60,012 nucleotides of DNA. Origin: a virus. The number at the start of each line of letters is the position of its first letter. Within the stretch, counting starts at the first letter, position 1. The stretch is taken from positions 1-60,012 of IMG/VR virus record IMGVR_UViG_3300037099_000042; one strand, 5' to 3'. Both the position numbers and the translations under genes were made by a program. Below, piece after piece: positions 31,026 to 39,831 of the stretch. The notes below the pieces were generated by a model. That model was not told the origin of the DNA and did no database searches. It worked only from the letters and a program-made list of their open reading frames with translations.

Positions 31026-31763
31026 TTAGAAGCTGAATGGTATGGCGTGGAGAGCAGCAGTAGAAACGCCACCCCCCGACGAAGCCTGCCTGATTTGAAA
31101 GTATGTGCCGTCGTAGAACGCCTCCACGACTTGGCCTGCGACGATATCGCCTGTGGTAAGCGCGCTTGCTCCATCCTGGTGCTTGATTGCCGCCGCGCCC
31201 AGGCCGTTGACATTGAGGGTGCTGGCTCCCGTACAGGCGTTCGCGGCCTTGAACCTGACGGGGGCACCGATAAGCGCAGTCAGCGATGCCGGGACCGGGG
31301 AAAGCGTCACGACATAGGCATTCGCCGTGCCAGTATCCGCCGAATAGCTCGGTACCTGCGATTGGAGGTCGGTCTTATTGACCAGCGTTCCGGACGTTGG
31401 GAACGTCACCGCAGTCGTGGCCGTCAGCGTCCCGGTGAAACTATAGGCCCCCGCCAGGGTAAGTGCGCCGGCCAGCGTGACCGCCTTACCGCCGACCGAC
31501 CCAACGGTCACTGCGCCTGCGTTGGTGACCGTCGCATCCCCCGACACAGAAACTGCCGTGGCAACTCCGCCCGCACTCCCGACGAATATCTTGTTGTTGG
31601 CGAGCGGAAGAAGAGATGCGGCAATTGCGGCAAGCTGAGTTCCGGTGAACTGGACAACGTAACCGCTCGCAGCCTGATATCCAAGAACAGTATCCAGCGG
31701 CTGCATCGCGCTACCGGCTGGGTATTGGTAGAGCGCCTTATATCCGGCAGGGGTAGCCATCAT
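31026..31763 (-). CDS. Tail fibre / collar-type protein
   Basis: About 245 residues. YQYPAGSAMQPLDTVLGYQA, then repeated GSVGGKAVTLAGALTLAGAY segments, and a C-terminal LNVNGLGAAAIKHQDGASAL that often occurs in phage fibre head-binding regions. GAGG precedes the ATG pair at 31763/31760. Placed between DUF2612 and the main fibre. Confidence 0.75.
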   Translation of the reverse strand: MMATPAGYKALYQYPAGSAMQPLDTVLGYQAASGYVVQFTGTQLAAIAASLLPLANNKIFVGSAGGVATAVSVSGDATVTNAGAVTVGSVGGKAVTLAGALTLAGAYSFTGTLTATTAVTFPTSGTLVNKTDLQSQVPSYSADTGTANAYVVTLSPVPASLTALIGAPVRFKAANACTGASTLNVNGLGAAAIKHQDGASALTTGDIVAGQVVEAFYDGTYFQIRQASSGGGVSTAALHAIPFSF

Positions 31764-31768
31764 GGACC

Positions 31769-32659
31769 TCAATTGGTTGTAAGTGCGAACCCGTTCTGGT
31801 CAAGTATCTCTAGGTTGAACTGATCCATGACGCCAGAACCACGGTCGGCAGCGTCAACGATGCTGAACCCGGGGAACAGGGCTCCTTGGTTGAACGGTAC
31901 TGCGCAAGAGATCCCGGCTTCATTAAATCCAAACACCCCGCCCAAGAGGTCCACATCCATGATCTCTACTTCGACGCCTGTTGGCATCGGGATCAAACCA
32001 GACTGCGACAAGATCGCGATATCGAGTGGCTGGAGCAAAAACTCGGCGGTGATGCGGACATTCATTCCGCCGGTATCCTGATAAACCACCGGCTGGTCCC
32101 ATGTGCCGTATAGGGGAGCCTGATTAAACCCGGCAATCGTGCTCGTTACTCCGGCGCCAACCGCTTCCGCAAAGCCGAATGTCGCGAGCGCGAGTTGGTT
32201 GACTGAGTTTCGATCCGAAATGTAGACATTGCCCCCCCGCCCAGCAAACAATGATCGGAGCAATGTATTGTATGTTGGGATAGAAGTCTTGGATATATTC
32301 ATCAATGCTTTTAGCAGGATGAGCGACTGGTACTGCGCGTCTCCAATGGTGTAGTTCTGAGTTGCCGGCGTGCCGGAATAGAGCGGAGACTGCCCAAACG
32401 GATCGGCAGATACCGACGTGGCTTCCTCGTACCCTAGGAACTTGCTGCCGCCGGAGATCGTAAGCTTGCGGGTGATGCCAACAATCCGGCCCCATACGTC
32501 CAGTCCGTAGCCGGTCGCGGTCTGGACGTTCCATACGCTGTTGTAAAACGCCGTGATGTTCGTCGCGGGATCAATACAAGCATTGAACTCCTGGATCAGA
32601 GCCAGTATGCGCGGACTATTGGCGTATTGGCTCAGTATTGTTTGTTGCCAGTTTTCCAT
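31769..32659 (-). CDS. DUF2612 baseplate/tail-fibre connector protein
   Basis: 296 residues. WQQTILSQYANSPRILALIQ and TGYGLDVWGRIVGITRKLTI are DUF2612 marks. In phages this family follows baseplate J and occupies the position of gpI (P2) or gp48 (Mu), linking the baseplate to fibres. The start overlaps the stop of baseplate J. Confidence 0.88.
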   Translation of the reverse strand: MENWQQTILSQYANSPRILALIQEFNACIDPATNITAFYNSVWNVQTATGYGLDVWGRIVGITRKLTISGGSKFLGYEEATSVSADPFGQSPLYSGTPATQNYTIGDAQYQSLILLKALMNISKTSIPTYNTLLRSLFAGRGGNVYISDRNSVNQLALATFGFAEAVGAGVTSTIAGFNQAPLYGTWDQPVVYQDTGGMNVRITAEFLLQPLDIAILSQSGLIPMPTGVEVEIMDVDLLGGVFGFNEAGISCAVPFNQGALFPGFSIVDAADRGSGVMDQFNLEILDQNGFALTTN

Positions 32660-33873
32660 TATCTGAACACCACGCTGATGTTGGCGCTCGATATAGTTGG
32701 GACTTGTCCTATTCCCATAGTTATGGAGTTATTGACCGCCGACGTAAGCCCGATCTGGACTGAATAGATGAACGCCCACGGTCCTAGGGAGGCAATGCCA
32801 GCATAGAACCGACTGGCGAACAGCGTTGATCCGATGCGCGCGCGCGAACCCCCGTCCGTGCCGGTGAACGCCGCCGTGATCGCAGCTTGGATCAGCGCAA
32901 TCGCATTGGCCGGGACATTGGCGTTGTTCTGCATTGCTACATTGAACAGAACCGGCGTGGCAGTCGGAGTTTGAAACGTCACTGGATAGGTTGGGTAGGG
33001 GGCACTATACCCTGATGACGAGTCTTGAATATAGACCGTGGTGTTTCCGGTATAGTTGCATCCCGGCGACTTCTTGTTCCATATCGCCTGAGCAACGGCT
33101 GTTGCGTTGCCCCCGTAGACGCACACATAAATGCTATTCGGTACGAGAGTTATGCCGCCAACATTGGCCGACACCGGAGTCACATTCTCGGTGACGTAGG
33201 CGTCGAGTACGCCAGGGACCTGGAACACCGCCCCCAGAACGCTGGGGAGGCTCCCCTGTGCGTTGAGCGCAACCGATGCGGCACGCCGGTATTCAAAATC
33301 GGAACGGCTCTCCACGACGTTGCCAAGCACGCCTGCGCTGGCGTTGCCGACCCGGTCCCATCCGGGGATTGCCTGATAGATTGCGTTGAGGTATCCGGCT
33401 GGACACGCGAGGGGTCCGGTGCTCTGCGCTGCAAACGTCAGATCGACAGTGCCAGACGCAGGGATAGCGCCGGTCTGTGTGCAGAGATAAATGTTGCCGC
33501 CCTGGTCCTGGGCTTTTGCCCCAATCGGAATCACAGTCCCGAACAGACCGACGCAGGTGGCGGTGACCACAGTGCTCTGAGCCGGGTTGCGTGTCATGAA
33601 ATAAATGCGGCCGATGGCGTCCTGCATCCTGCCGCTGGCGTAGGACGGATCGACGCCCTGGGTCAGCGCCAGGAACTGATTGTTGCAGTCACCTATGATG
33701 GCCGTGAGCGATTGCGCAAGCTGCCCCTGGGGCGTGTTGAGGCCGAGATTGAGATTGCCGCCGAAAGCGAGGTTCTGGTCGGCCTGGACGCCTGCTAAGA
33801 TTGACGCCTCGGTCGGGGCAATAAAGCCTGTGGGTCCGAACGTGGGGGGCGGAACTGCTGTCGTGAAGGCCAT
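32659..33873 (-). CDS. Baseplate J-like wedge protein
   Basis: 404 residues. FGPTGFIAPTEASILAGVQ and TPQGQLAQSLTAIIGDCNNQ at the start, GIYFMT-type helices, and SRSDFEYRRAASVALNAQGS in the middle match the baseplate_J family (Mu gp47, P2 gpJ). Structural role in the baseplate wedge. Confidence 0.9.
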   Translation of the reverse strand: MAFTTAVPPPTFGPTGFIAPTEASILAGVQADQNLAFGGNLNLGLNTPQGQLAQSLTAIIGDCNNQFLALTQGVDPSYASGRMQDAIGRIYFMTRNPAQSTVVTATCVGLFGTVIPIGAKAQDQGGNIYLCTQTGAIPASGTVDLTFAAQSTGPLACPAGYLNAIYQAIPGWDRVGNASAGVLGNVVESRSDFEYRRAASVALNAQGSLPSVLGAVFQVPGVLDAYVTENVTPVSANVGGITLVPNSIYVCVYGGNATAVAQAIWNKKSPGCNYTGNTTVYIQDSSSGYSAPYPTYPVTFQTPTATPVLFNVAMQNNANVPANAIALIQAAITAAFTGTDGGSRARIGSTLFASRFYAGIASLGPWAFIYSVQIGLTSAVNNSITMGIGQVPTISSANISVVFR

Positions 33874-33876
33874 GGA

Positions 33877-34227
33877 TCAGAACCCCAATGCGACGATATT
33901 ACCGGTCGAGTTCGTTACCTGAACTTGCCCAGAGACCTTCCGACCATTAAAGTCAGAAACAAACACCTGCGCGGCAGTAACTTCCGGTACCGTGAGCGCG
34001 GCTGCGACCCACTGCGCCTTCAACTGTGCCAACGGCTGTTGCTTACCCAAGGTCTGTGTCCAGTACGGCACGCCAACTGTGGTGTCGTACCAACACTCTG
34101 ACTTAAAGCACCGAATAGCTGATGCGGCGTCTTGCGCCAATGAATAGACATCGCTTGCTTTTGCAAAGTTTCCTGAAGAGTCTAGCACCATATCCCATGC
34201 TGCCGGATCAAGATACACTGTGTCCAT
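33877..34227 (-). CDS. gp25/W-like or Mu gp46-like baseplate protein
   Basis: 116 residues. AQDAASAIRCFKSECWYDTT and GVPYWTQTLGKQQPL, then VPEVTAAQVFVSD, fit the small wedge protein that precedes baseplate J. Position and length agree with this role. Confidence 0.78.
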   Translation of the reverse strand: MDTVYLDPAAWDMVLDSSGNFAKASDVYSLAQDAASAIRCFKSECWYDTTVGVPYWTQTLGKQQPLAQLKAQWVAAALTVPEVTAAQVFVSDFNGRKVSGQVQVTNSTGNIVALGF

Positions 34228-34237
34228 CTTTGATCCC

Positions 34238-34951
34238 CTATGCGGTAAACGGGCTCACGGTGACTGTGGGTTCCGGCGGTCCCGACGTCCCAGTCCCCGG
34301 CATCGTGTTGATGTGCGTGTGAGCGATGGCACTGACCCCTCCAGCCACAACGTCATGGACCACGCTCACCGGTCCGGTCAGCGACACCGCGCTGCCATCG
34401 GCACCGCCGGCCTGGGTGACCATGCCGTTGAGGGCAATCAGCGGTGCGTTCAGGGTGATCCGTGTCGGGGACGTGATCGTGATGCCCTTGCTATCCCCGG
34501 CCGTCACAAACTGGATGTACTGTTCAGGCGTGTCGTTGCAGAACCCGCCGATATAGAGCGCATCTGCCATGTCAAACCTGCGTCGGCTTCCTGGATTGGA
34601 CTGCGCCTGGTTGGCGACCGCGCTTGAAATATCCCGGTCAGCGAAAACCGCGATGCCGATGTCGCCGACTTCCGGGTCAATAATGACCGCGTTGGCGCCG
34701 CCCTGAAGGCGAAAGTAGGGGCAGTGACGAACCTCGCTATGCTGCGTCGCAATGTCATTTCCATCGAGCATATTGACCATGGGCAGGATATCAACAAATC
34801 CGACGGGTACGACCCCGCCATCGTTGGTGACGGCCTGAACCTGCACGAGCGTCGCAACGCATATACGCGACATCATCATTTTGACAAGAAACTGTGTCGC
34901 GTGGAAGTGAGACGCAGAACTATTCAGCTCTTGGAACCCATTAGCATCCAT
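34238..34951 (-). CDS. Gp138-like baseplate puncturing (spike) protein
   Basis: 237 residues. VATLVQVQAVTNDGGVVPVG and FVDILPMVNMLDG followed by GDIGIAVFADRDISS fit the Gp138 N-terminal OB domain. A beta-helix-like C-terminus (SKGITITSPTRITLNAP) ends with IAHTHINTMPGTG. The ATG at 34951 overlaps the previous stop by one base. Confidence 0.85.
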   Translation of the reverse strand: MDANGFQELNSSASHFHATQFLVKMMMSRICVATLVQVQAVTNDGGVVPVGFVDILPMVNMLDGNDIATQHSEVRHCPYFRLQGGANAVIIDPEVGDIGIAVFADRDISSAVANQAQSNPGSRRRFDMADALYIGGFCNDTPEQYIQFVTAGDSKGITITSPTRITLNAPLIALNGMVTQAGGADGSAVSLTGPVSVVHDVVAGGVSAIAHTHINTMPGTGTSGPPEPTVTVSPFTA

Positions 34952-35811
34952 CACCCACCCCCTGCCATCATTCGACCCGTCGCCTGTGTAAACCACGAGC
35001 CGTTTGGGGTGTAGCTTTCGATGTGGTGCATGATCCCACCGTTGGTAATCATCGTTCCATTTGCTGCATGAAAGCCCGTTTTGATCACAACTTTAGTTCC
35101 AAATTTTATCAACGGATTATAGAGCGTTGTCACCGTGACCGATTGACCATCAAATGACGGATATCCAACAAGTCCTGTCTCGGCCGACACCTGAACCGAC
35201 GAAAGCCCGTTGTCCCCGTTAGACGGCCAAATGGCGAGCCATCCGCCGCCGTCAGCAGTCGAAAATATTCTAGTCTCTATGTGCGCCGCTTCCGCACATT
35301 GAATCATTTGAGCATATGGCGTTCCCCAGAAATGTGGCTTGTGAAGAACCGAAGACACCCCATTATTGTGAAGTTTCAGCCCCATCAATCCAGCAACAGT
35401 TGCCATAAAGTCGGCAACAGCTACGTCGCCAGGATATGAGTTGTCAGATGTCGGAAGAATTCCGTCGATAGGGATGCCGTGGGCGATAATTTGAAGCGCC
35501 ACATCCGGCATGCCAACCATATCAGCCCACGACGCAGCCACAAGACCGCAGAACGCTACTGGCATCCCGTGCTCAGCATCGCCCGCGTAAACGGCGACGG
35601 TCGTCTTCAACAGACGGTCAGGCGCGTTCGGTTGGAAAGTTGACAACGCGGCCATGTGATCTTTACTGACGCCGTGGATGCGAATACTCGCGTTTTTCGG
35701 AACAGGACCGCCGAAGTCTTCCATTTGAACGGATGTTCTAAGGCCTGCAAAGCTGTACGACCCGCCCGGCGCTACGAGATCGACCCTGATCTCTTTCTTG
35801 GTAAAGGCCAT
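34951..35811 (-). CDS. Baseplate hub protein (gpD/gp44-like)
   Basis: 286 residues. VDLVAPGGSYSFAGLRTSVQ and VAVYAGDAEHGMPVAFCGLV, then YAQMIQCAEAAHIETRIFST. The position between the plug and the spike and the general form fit a gp27/gpD-type hub. Family assignment is by context and weak similarity. Confidence 0.72.
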   Translation of the reverse strand: MAFTKKEIRVDLVAPGGSYSFAGLRTSVQMEDFGGPVPKNASIRIHGVSKDHMAALSTFQPNAPDRLLKTTVAVYAGDAEHGMPVAFCGLVAASWADMVGMPDVALQIIAHGIPIDGILPTSDNSYPGDVAVADFMATVAGLMGLKLHNNGVSSVLHKPHFWGTPYAQMIQCAEAAHIETRIFSTADGGGWLAIWPSNGDNGLSSVQVSAETGLVGYPSFDGQSVTVTTLYNPLIKFGTKVVIKTGFHAANGTMITNGGIMHHIESYTPNGSWFTQATGRMMAGGG

Positions 35812-36161
35812 CAGCCTATCCCGTTCAAGTCGGATAGTTCCAAATAGACCAACTGATATCGCACGCCAAGGCCGGGGCTGGTCGGATCGAGACTTCCCTG
35901 GGTGTCAAAAAACACGATATCGCCAGAGAACCCAAGATATACGTCTCGGACTATCTTGTTGTTGTTCTCGCAGATCACGCCGCCGATGATTAGTGCGTTA
36001 TTGACATAGACATCACAGAACAGCGACACGATAAGATTGGGGCTGGTCGGGTTCGCTGTGTCCGTATATTGCTTTTGATAAATGTTTATGGTGCAGTTCT
36101 GTCCGTCAAGAGAGACCTGAAGTATCTGTGCATAGACATCGTTGATCGGAATGATCTGCAT
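35811..36161 (-). CDS. Baseplate plug protein
   Basis: 116 residues. SLDGQNCTINIYQKQY, CDVYVNNALIIGGVICENNN and GLGVRYQLVYLE fit a small family often annotated as phage baseplate plug (DUF6983). It starts where the tail protein before it ends, with a few bases between. Confidence 0.75.
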   Translation of the reverse strand: MQIIPINDVYAQILQVSLDGQNCTINIYQKQYTDTANPTSPNLIVSLFCDVYVNNALIIGGVICENNNKIVRDVYLGFSGDIVFFDTQGSLDPTSPGLGVRYQLVYLELSDLNGIG

Positions 36162-36166
36162 TACCT

Positions 36167-36766
36167 TTACGCCCCCGCGCCAGCTACGGCCGGAGTTGCC
36201 GGTTGAGGCTGCACCGTGCCGGTAGTTGTTGGGCTTGCCCCGCTTGGCGATGCTGGATTAGCAACACCGCCCGTCGCGTTGGGCGCGGTCGGTATCCAGA
36301 CGAACCACACCTCGACGGTCAGCAATCCGACGCCGTTGGTGGCGGATCGTCGGTAGTCGTAGTGATGTATCGTAAAGTTTGGATACACACGCTCCGGCGT
36401 CCAGATATCATAGAGCGGATCGACGACGTTCGTAATTTGCTCAAGCGATGATATAAATGCAGACCTATCGTCTTCTGACCCGCCCTTCGTCATGGTTAGT
36501 CGTATTTCAACGGGAACTTGCACTTTGTTGTAGGCTTGAAATCCGTCTGGTTCCATTGGATAGTCTGAAACCCGAAGCTCGTCTTTAATCTCGAATGAGA
36601 TCACGGAATCAGGCTGGAGAACAAACGAGCTACTGCCCGCCTCAGCAACACCCCATTGCGGCGGCGCAAACAGACTCTGAATGTAGAGTGCGTCCGACAC
36701 CAACAGCGACACGGTATTTGCAATCGCCGTGGCTTGGTTCAGCAGCGGCGGGACGCCATTTGCCAT
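36167..36766 (-). CDS. Tail protein between tape measure and baseplate plug
   Basis: 199 residues. SYDYPMEPDGFQ-like RVSDYPMEPDGFQAYNKVQV and VPVEIRLTMTKGG, then TPERVYPNFTIHHYDYRRSA. A Pro/Ala/Thr-rich tail of about 40 residues closes it. Position corresponds to Mu gp43 or T4 gp53-type proteins. Start overlaps tape measure stop (TGATG). Confidence 0.7.
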   Translation of the reverse strand: MANGVPPLLNQATAIANTVSLLVSDALYIQSLFAPPQWGVAEAGSSSFVLQPDSVISFEIKDELRVSDYPMEPDGFQAYNKVQVPVEIRLTMTKGGSEDDRSAFISSLEQITNVVDPLYDIWTPERVYPNFTIHHYDYRRSATNGVGLLTVEVWFVWIPTAPNATGGVANPASPSGASPTTTGTVQPQPATPAVAGAGA

Positions 36767-38772
36767 CAGCTGACACCCCCATACGCAAAGCTGGCTTGGT
36801 TGGCGTACAGGTGCCGCTTCAGCGCCGACGCGACGCTCTTAGCCACCCCGTCGCCGTCAGTCGCCGCCGTGTGAACGACCACAGTCTGGATGTTCACTTC
36901 ATTGCTCGACGTGTGGGTTCCGCCGGCGGCGGGCGGGGTCGCGCCTTGCGCGGCGGGGCGGGCGCCTGTGGCCAGGGACGGGTCGGGGCGCGGCCCGGAA
37001 CTCGAGGTCGCGGGCGCGCGATCCAGCATACTGTTGATGGATTTGATGTAGTCCCGCGTTTCTTTGAACGGGATGCTCTTGCCCCAGGCATCATCAGAAA
37101 TGCCACCCTTGCGCGGGTCGCCGTACGCATTGAGCCACTTATCGACATTTCCGGCTCCGGCATTGTACGCAGCAAGCGCAAGCGTCCTGTCACCGCTGTA
37201 GCGGTTCAAGTCCCATGCAAATTCATTCTCTCCAAGCTTTCTATTGTACGCAGCATCTGTCTTTAGCTTTTCAAGATCATATTCAATGCCAAGTCTCTTT
37301 GCCGCATCTTCAGCCGCCCCAGGCGTGAGTTGCATAATGCCAATGGCGCCCTTTGAACTGGTCAACGCCTCGCCATTCTTGTCGAACTGCCGCCCGCCGG
37401 ACTCTTGCTGAATGATCGCATCAATGACGTTGCTGGCGGGAAGCGTTGACGCGGTTGCTTGCGAAAGCCCAAGGTGCCGAGCAATCCAATCCTGGACTCC
37501 TGAGAATGCCCCACCGGGCCGCGCGGCGTCCGGAGCGTATGGAACGCTAGGTGCAGCCAAGCCGCGCCTAGCGAACCAGTCATTGAGCGTAGACATCCAT
37601 GGAATGTTGCGCTCAATCCAATGCCCGAAGTCGTCACTCGGGTCCAGGGCACCCGCTATTGCATCAGCAATTCCAACTTTAAGCGCAAGCCCCAATCCGC
37701 TTTTCAAGACACCAGCGAACCGTGCGAGCAGCCCCGCCCCTACGGCAGCGCCGATTTCAGCACCAACCTCCGCAGCCGCAGGGGCGCCGAACAGTCGCGT
37801 CAACAGCCCTCGCACCCCGAGCGCACCCATCACGGTAAACGTCGCCACGCCAATAGCTGCAATACCAGCCGCGATCTTTGGGTTCGCCTGTACCCACTCA
37901 TTCACATGGCTTAGTATTGACTCCATGTGCTTCAATACCCAATCGAGCGGCGGGTATAGTGTCTCGGTTATGGCGTTGCCGACGCCACGAATCAGGTTGC
38001 CTATGTGCTCCCACCGTTGTGATATTTCCTTGGCCTTTTCAGCACCACTGTCGGTGATGCCGTTTTCTTTCTGCACCTTCTCCAGAAGAGACGAGAAGTT
38101 TTTGACCTGCCCCATGGCCGCGATCATGTCATCGGTGTACCCCAACTGATGACCGACCGTGTATGCCGATGTCCGCCCCGCTTTCCCGGAGTTGTAAAGT
38201 TCGTAAATATAGGGCTGGACCTTGCCTAGTTTTGCCAGGAGGTCTCCCTTTGGATCAAGATAATCCTGATAAAAGCTGGAGTCAGGAACTGACTTTCCTG
38301 CGTTTTGTAAGGCGCGAGTCAATCCCTGGAACTGCGTCACCGCCGAAGCATCGCCGTTCGATCCAACCCAGAACTCGTTAATCTTTTCCTGCGCGCTTCG
38401 GAGTACCGGGTTGATATCCACCAACTTACCAACGGTAGTGCTAATGGCCGATCCCCACGCAGCAATATCAGACGCGCTTGAATTGATGATGCTGGAGAGT
38501 GCTTGCAGTGCGCTTTCGGAGCCGATGACCCGCTCTACCGTTCCTTTGACGGCATCGAGACTCAAGAATGCCGCGGTCAACTCAGCGACCGACTTCATAA
38601 TGTTCCCGAAGAACTCTGCGGCCTGCTTCCCGCGCCGCTCCATTTCTTTTGCGGTGCTGGTAGCCTGTTCCTCCATCTTCTTGAGAGCTACTACGGCATC
38701 CTTCTGCCCCTGTGTGAATTTAGTTGGGTCAAGACCCAATTCGACCAACAAGGAATCTATCACAGTAGCCAT
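36766..38772 (-). CDS. Tape measure protein with lytic transglycosylase domain
   Basis: 668 residues. The N-terminal part is helical (QKDAVVALKKMEEQATSTAK). Hydrophobic stretches near residues 300-360 (PKIAAGIAAIGVATFTVMGA) may span membrane. Residues about 445-575 are an SLT domain: IIQQESGGRQFDK with the catalytic Glu, GAIGIMQLTPG and LALAAYNAGAGNVDKW. The short length means a tail of roughly 100 nm or less (about 0.15 nm per residue). It sets tail length and helps cross the cell wall. Confidence 0.9.
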   Translation of the reverse strand: MATVIDSLLVELGLDPTKFTQGQKDAVVALKKMEEQATSTAKEMERRGKQAAEFFGNIMKSVAELTAAFLSLDAVKGTVERVIGSESALQALSSIINSSASDIAAWGSAISTTVGKLVDINPVLRSAQEKINEFWVGSNGDASAVTQFQGLTRALQNAGKSVPDSSFYQDYLDPKGDLLAKLGKVQPYIYELYNSGKAGRTSAYTVGHQLGYTDDMIAAMGQVKNFSSLLEKVQKENGITDSGAEKAKEISQRWEHIGNLIRGVGNAITETLYPPLDWVLKHMESILSHVNEWVQANPKIAAGIAAIGVATFTVMGALGVRGLLTRLFGAPAAAEVGAEIGAAVGAGLLARFAGVLKSGLGLALKVGIADAIAGALDPSDDFGHWIERNIPWMSTLNDWFARRGLAAPSVPYAPDAARPGGAFSGVQDWIARHLGLSQATASTLPASNVIDAIIQQESGGRQFDKNGEALTSSKGAIGIMQLTPGAAEDAAKRLGIEYDLEKLKTDAAYNRKLGENEFAWDLNRYSGDRTLALAAYNAGAGNVDKWLNAYGDPRKGGISDDAWGKSIPFKETRDYIKSINSMLDRAPATSSSGPRPDPSLATGARPAAQGATPPAAGGTHTSSNEVNIQTVVVHTAATDGDGVAKSVASALKRHLYANQASFAYGGVS

Positions 38773-38775
38773 CGA

Positions 38776-39015
38776 TTATCCTTTCGCTTCTGCAAGCTGT
38801 CGGTTGTAATTGTCAACTGACAGTATCTCCAGCAGCAGATACAGGTCTTCAGCCCCAAGTACGGAGTCCAACTCTGCCAGCGTCGCCAGCCGACTTGAGA
38901 CTACCGCGCCGATGGAGTGCGGGACGTTCAGGTATTCAGCCCAAGTCCGGTCTTGCCCGCCGCCTCCGGGGTTGAGGTCGAGTTGGCGGCGGGAAAAGAA
39001 AAACCCGTATGAAGA
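38776..39015 (-). CDS. Frameshift extension of the tail assembly chaperone (-1 frame)
   Basis: In the -1 frame relative to the chaperone gene the sequence is open from upstream of 39015 to a TAA at 38776 and reads QDRTWAEYLNVPHSIGAVV, then RLATLAELDSVLG and LYLLLEILSVDNYN. The frame has no good start of its own and its content is clearly protein-like. Contractile and long-tailed phages commonly make a long chaperone by -1 frameshifting just before the tape measure gene. A T-rich stretch near 38990-39005 (GGTTTTTCTTTTCCC) is the likely slip site, though it is not a perfect heptamer. Confidence 0.72.
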   Translation of the reverse strand, partial: SSYGFFFSRRQLDLNPGGGGQDRTWAEYLNVPHSIGAVVSSRLATLAELDSVLGAEDLYLLLEILSVDNYNRQLAEAKG

Positions 39016-39383
39016 GTGAACAACTCGGCCCGCAACTTAATCCTGGTCGCCACCTCTTCAATGTCATCCTCGATCAATCCACGGACGATATTCGGACGCA
39101 TTGGATCAGGGACAAAGGTGATGCACCGGAACATCTCGTCGAGCAACGGCTCCGCATCATCAAACCGAAGCCCGGCAAACGCCTTGATGCCGAGATAGGC
39201 GATACCTGCCAGCCCCGCCGAGGCGATGTTGTCGGGGATCTCGACGCCGGAACGCGCGAGCGCCAGGAGCGCCCGAGCGGCCCATTTCTCGGCCTGCGAC
39301 GCAGGCATTTCACGGAGGGTAAATACTTTGCCCTGGTCGCGACCCGGAGCGTCAATCGTGACGGTAAGCGTCTTGCGTGCCAT
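38928..39383 (-). CDS. Tail assembly chaperone
   Basis: 151 residues. TLREMPASQAEKWAARALLA, ALARSGVEIPDNI, and IVRGLIEDDIEEVATRIKLR fit the tail chaperone that lies between the tube and tape measure genes. The last ~25 residues (TSTPEAAGKTGLGLNT) are low-complexity. The end is probably replaced in a frameshifted long form (38776-39015). Confidence 0.8.
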   Translation of the reverse strand: MARKTLTVTIDAPGRDQGKVFTLREMPASQAEKWAARALLALARSGVEIPDNIASAGLAGIAYLGIKAFAGLRFDDAEPLLDEMFRCITFVPDPMRPNIVRGLIEDDIEEVATRIKLRAELFTLHTGFSFPAANSTSTPEAAGKTGLGLNT

Positions 39384-39386
39384 GGA

Positions 39387-39830
39387 TTAGTCCCCCGTCG
39401 AGATCGGAACCGCCGCGACAGCGCCCCATTCCAGCATGTATTTGCGAGGATTGAGGGTCTTCTTGACATCGGCAATCGGGGTGTGGGACTTCAGGATGCC
39501 GTTAATCAAGGTGTAAGCCTTGCCGACCGACGGCAGTGTGATCACAGCCTTGGCCCAGTAGACATCTTTGGCCGCAATCTGTGCCTGATACCACGTCTCG
39601 AACAGCGTGTTGCTGGCCGAGTCCGCTTGCAGGTTGATGGTCTGCTTGATGATCTGGGGGATCCAGCCAGCACTGAACACGCCATCGACACCCATCTTGG
39701 TCTCGGCGATCTCGATAGCCTCGGTCGAGAACGCATCGTCGGAGGCGTAGCCTTGGAGTGCCTGCGGGACCGTATACAGCCCCGCGATCGACAAGACGAA
39801 GGTGCTGTTGGCGGAAGTGATAGATGCCAT
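39387..39830 (-). CDS. Tail tube protein (DUF3277)
   Basis: 147 residues. FSTEAIEIAETKMGVDGVFS, QTINLQADSASNTLFETWYQ, and KKTLNPRKYMLEWGAV match DUF3277, the tube protein of DUF3383-sheath phages. It lies directly after the sheath gene. Confidence 0.9.
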   Translation of the reverse strand: MASITSANSTFVLSIAGLYTVPQALQGYASDDAFSTEAIEIAETKMGVDGVFSAGWIPQIIKQTINLQADSASNTLFETWYQAQIAAKDVYWAKAVITLPSVGKAYTLINGILKSHTPIADVKKTLNPRKYMLEWGAVAAVPISTGD

Positions 39831-39831
39831 G

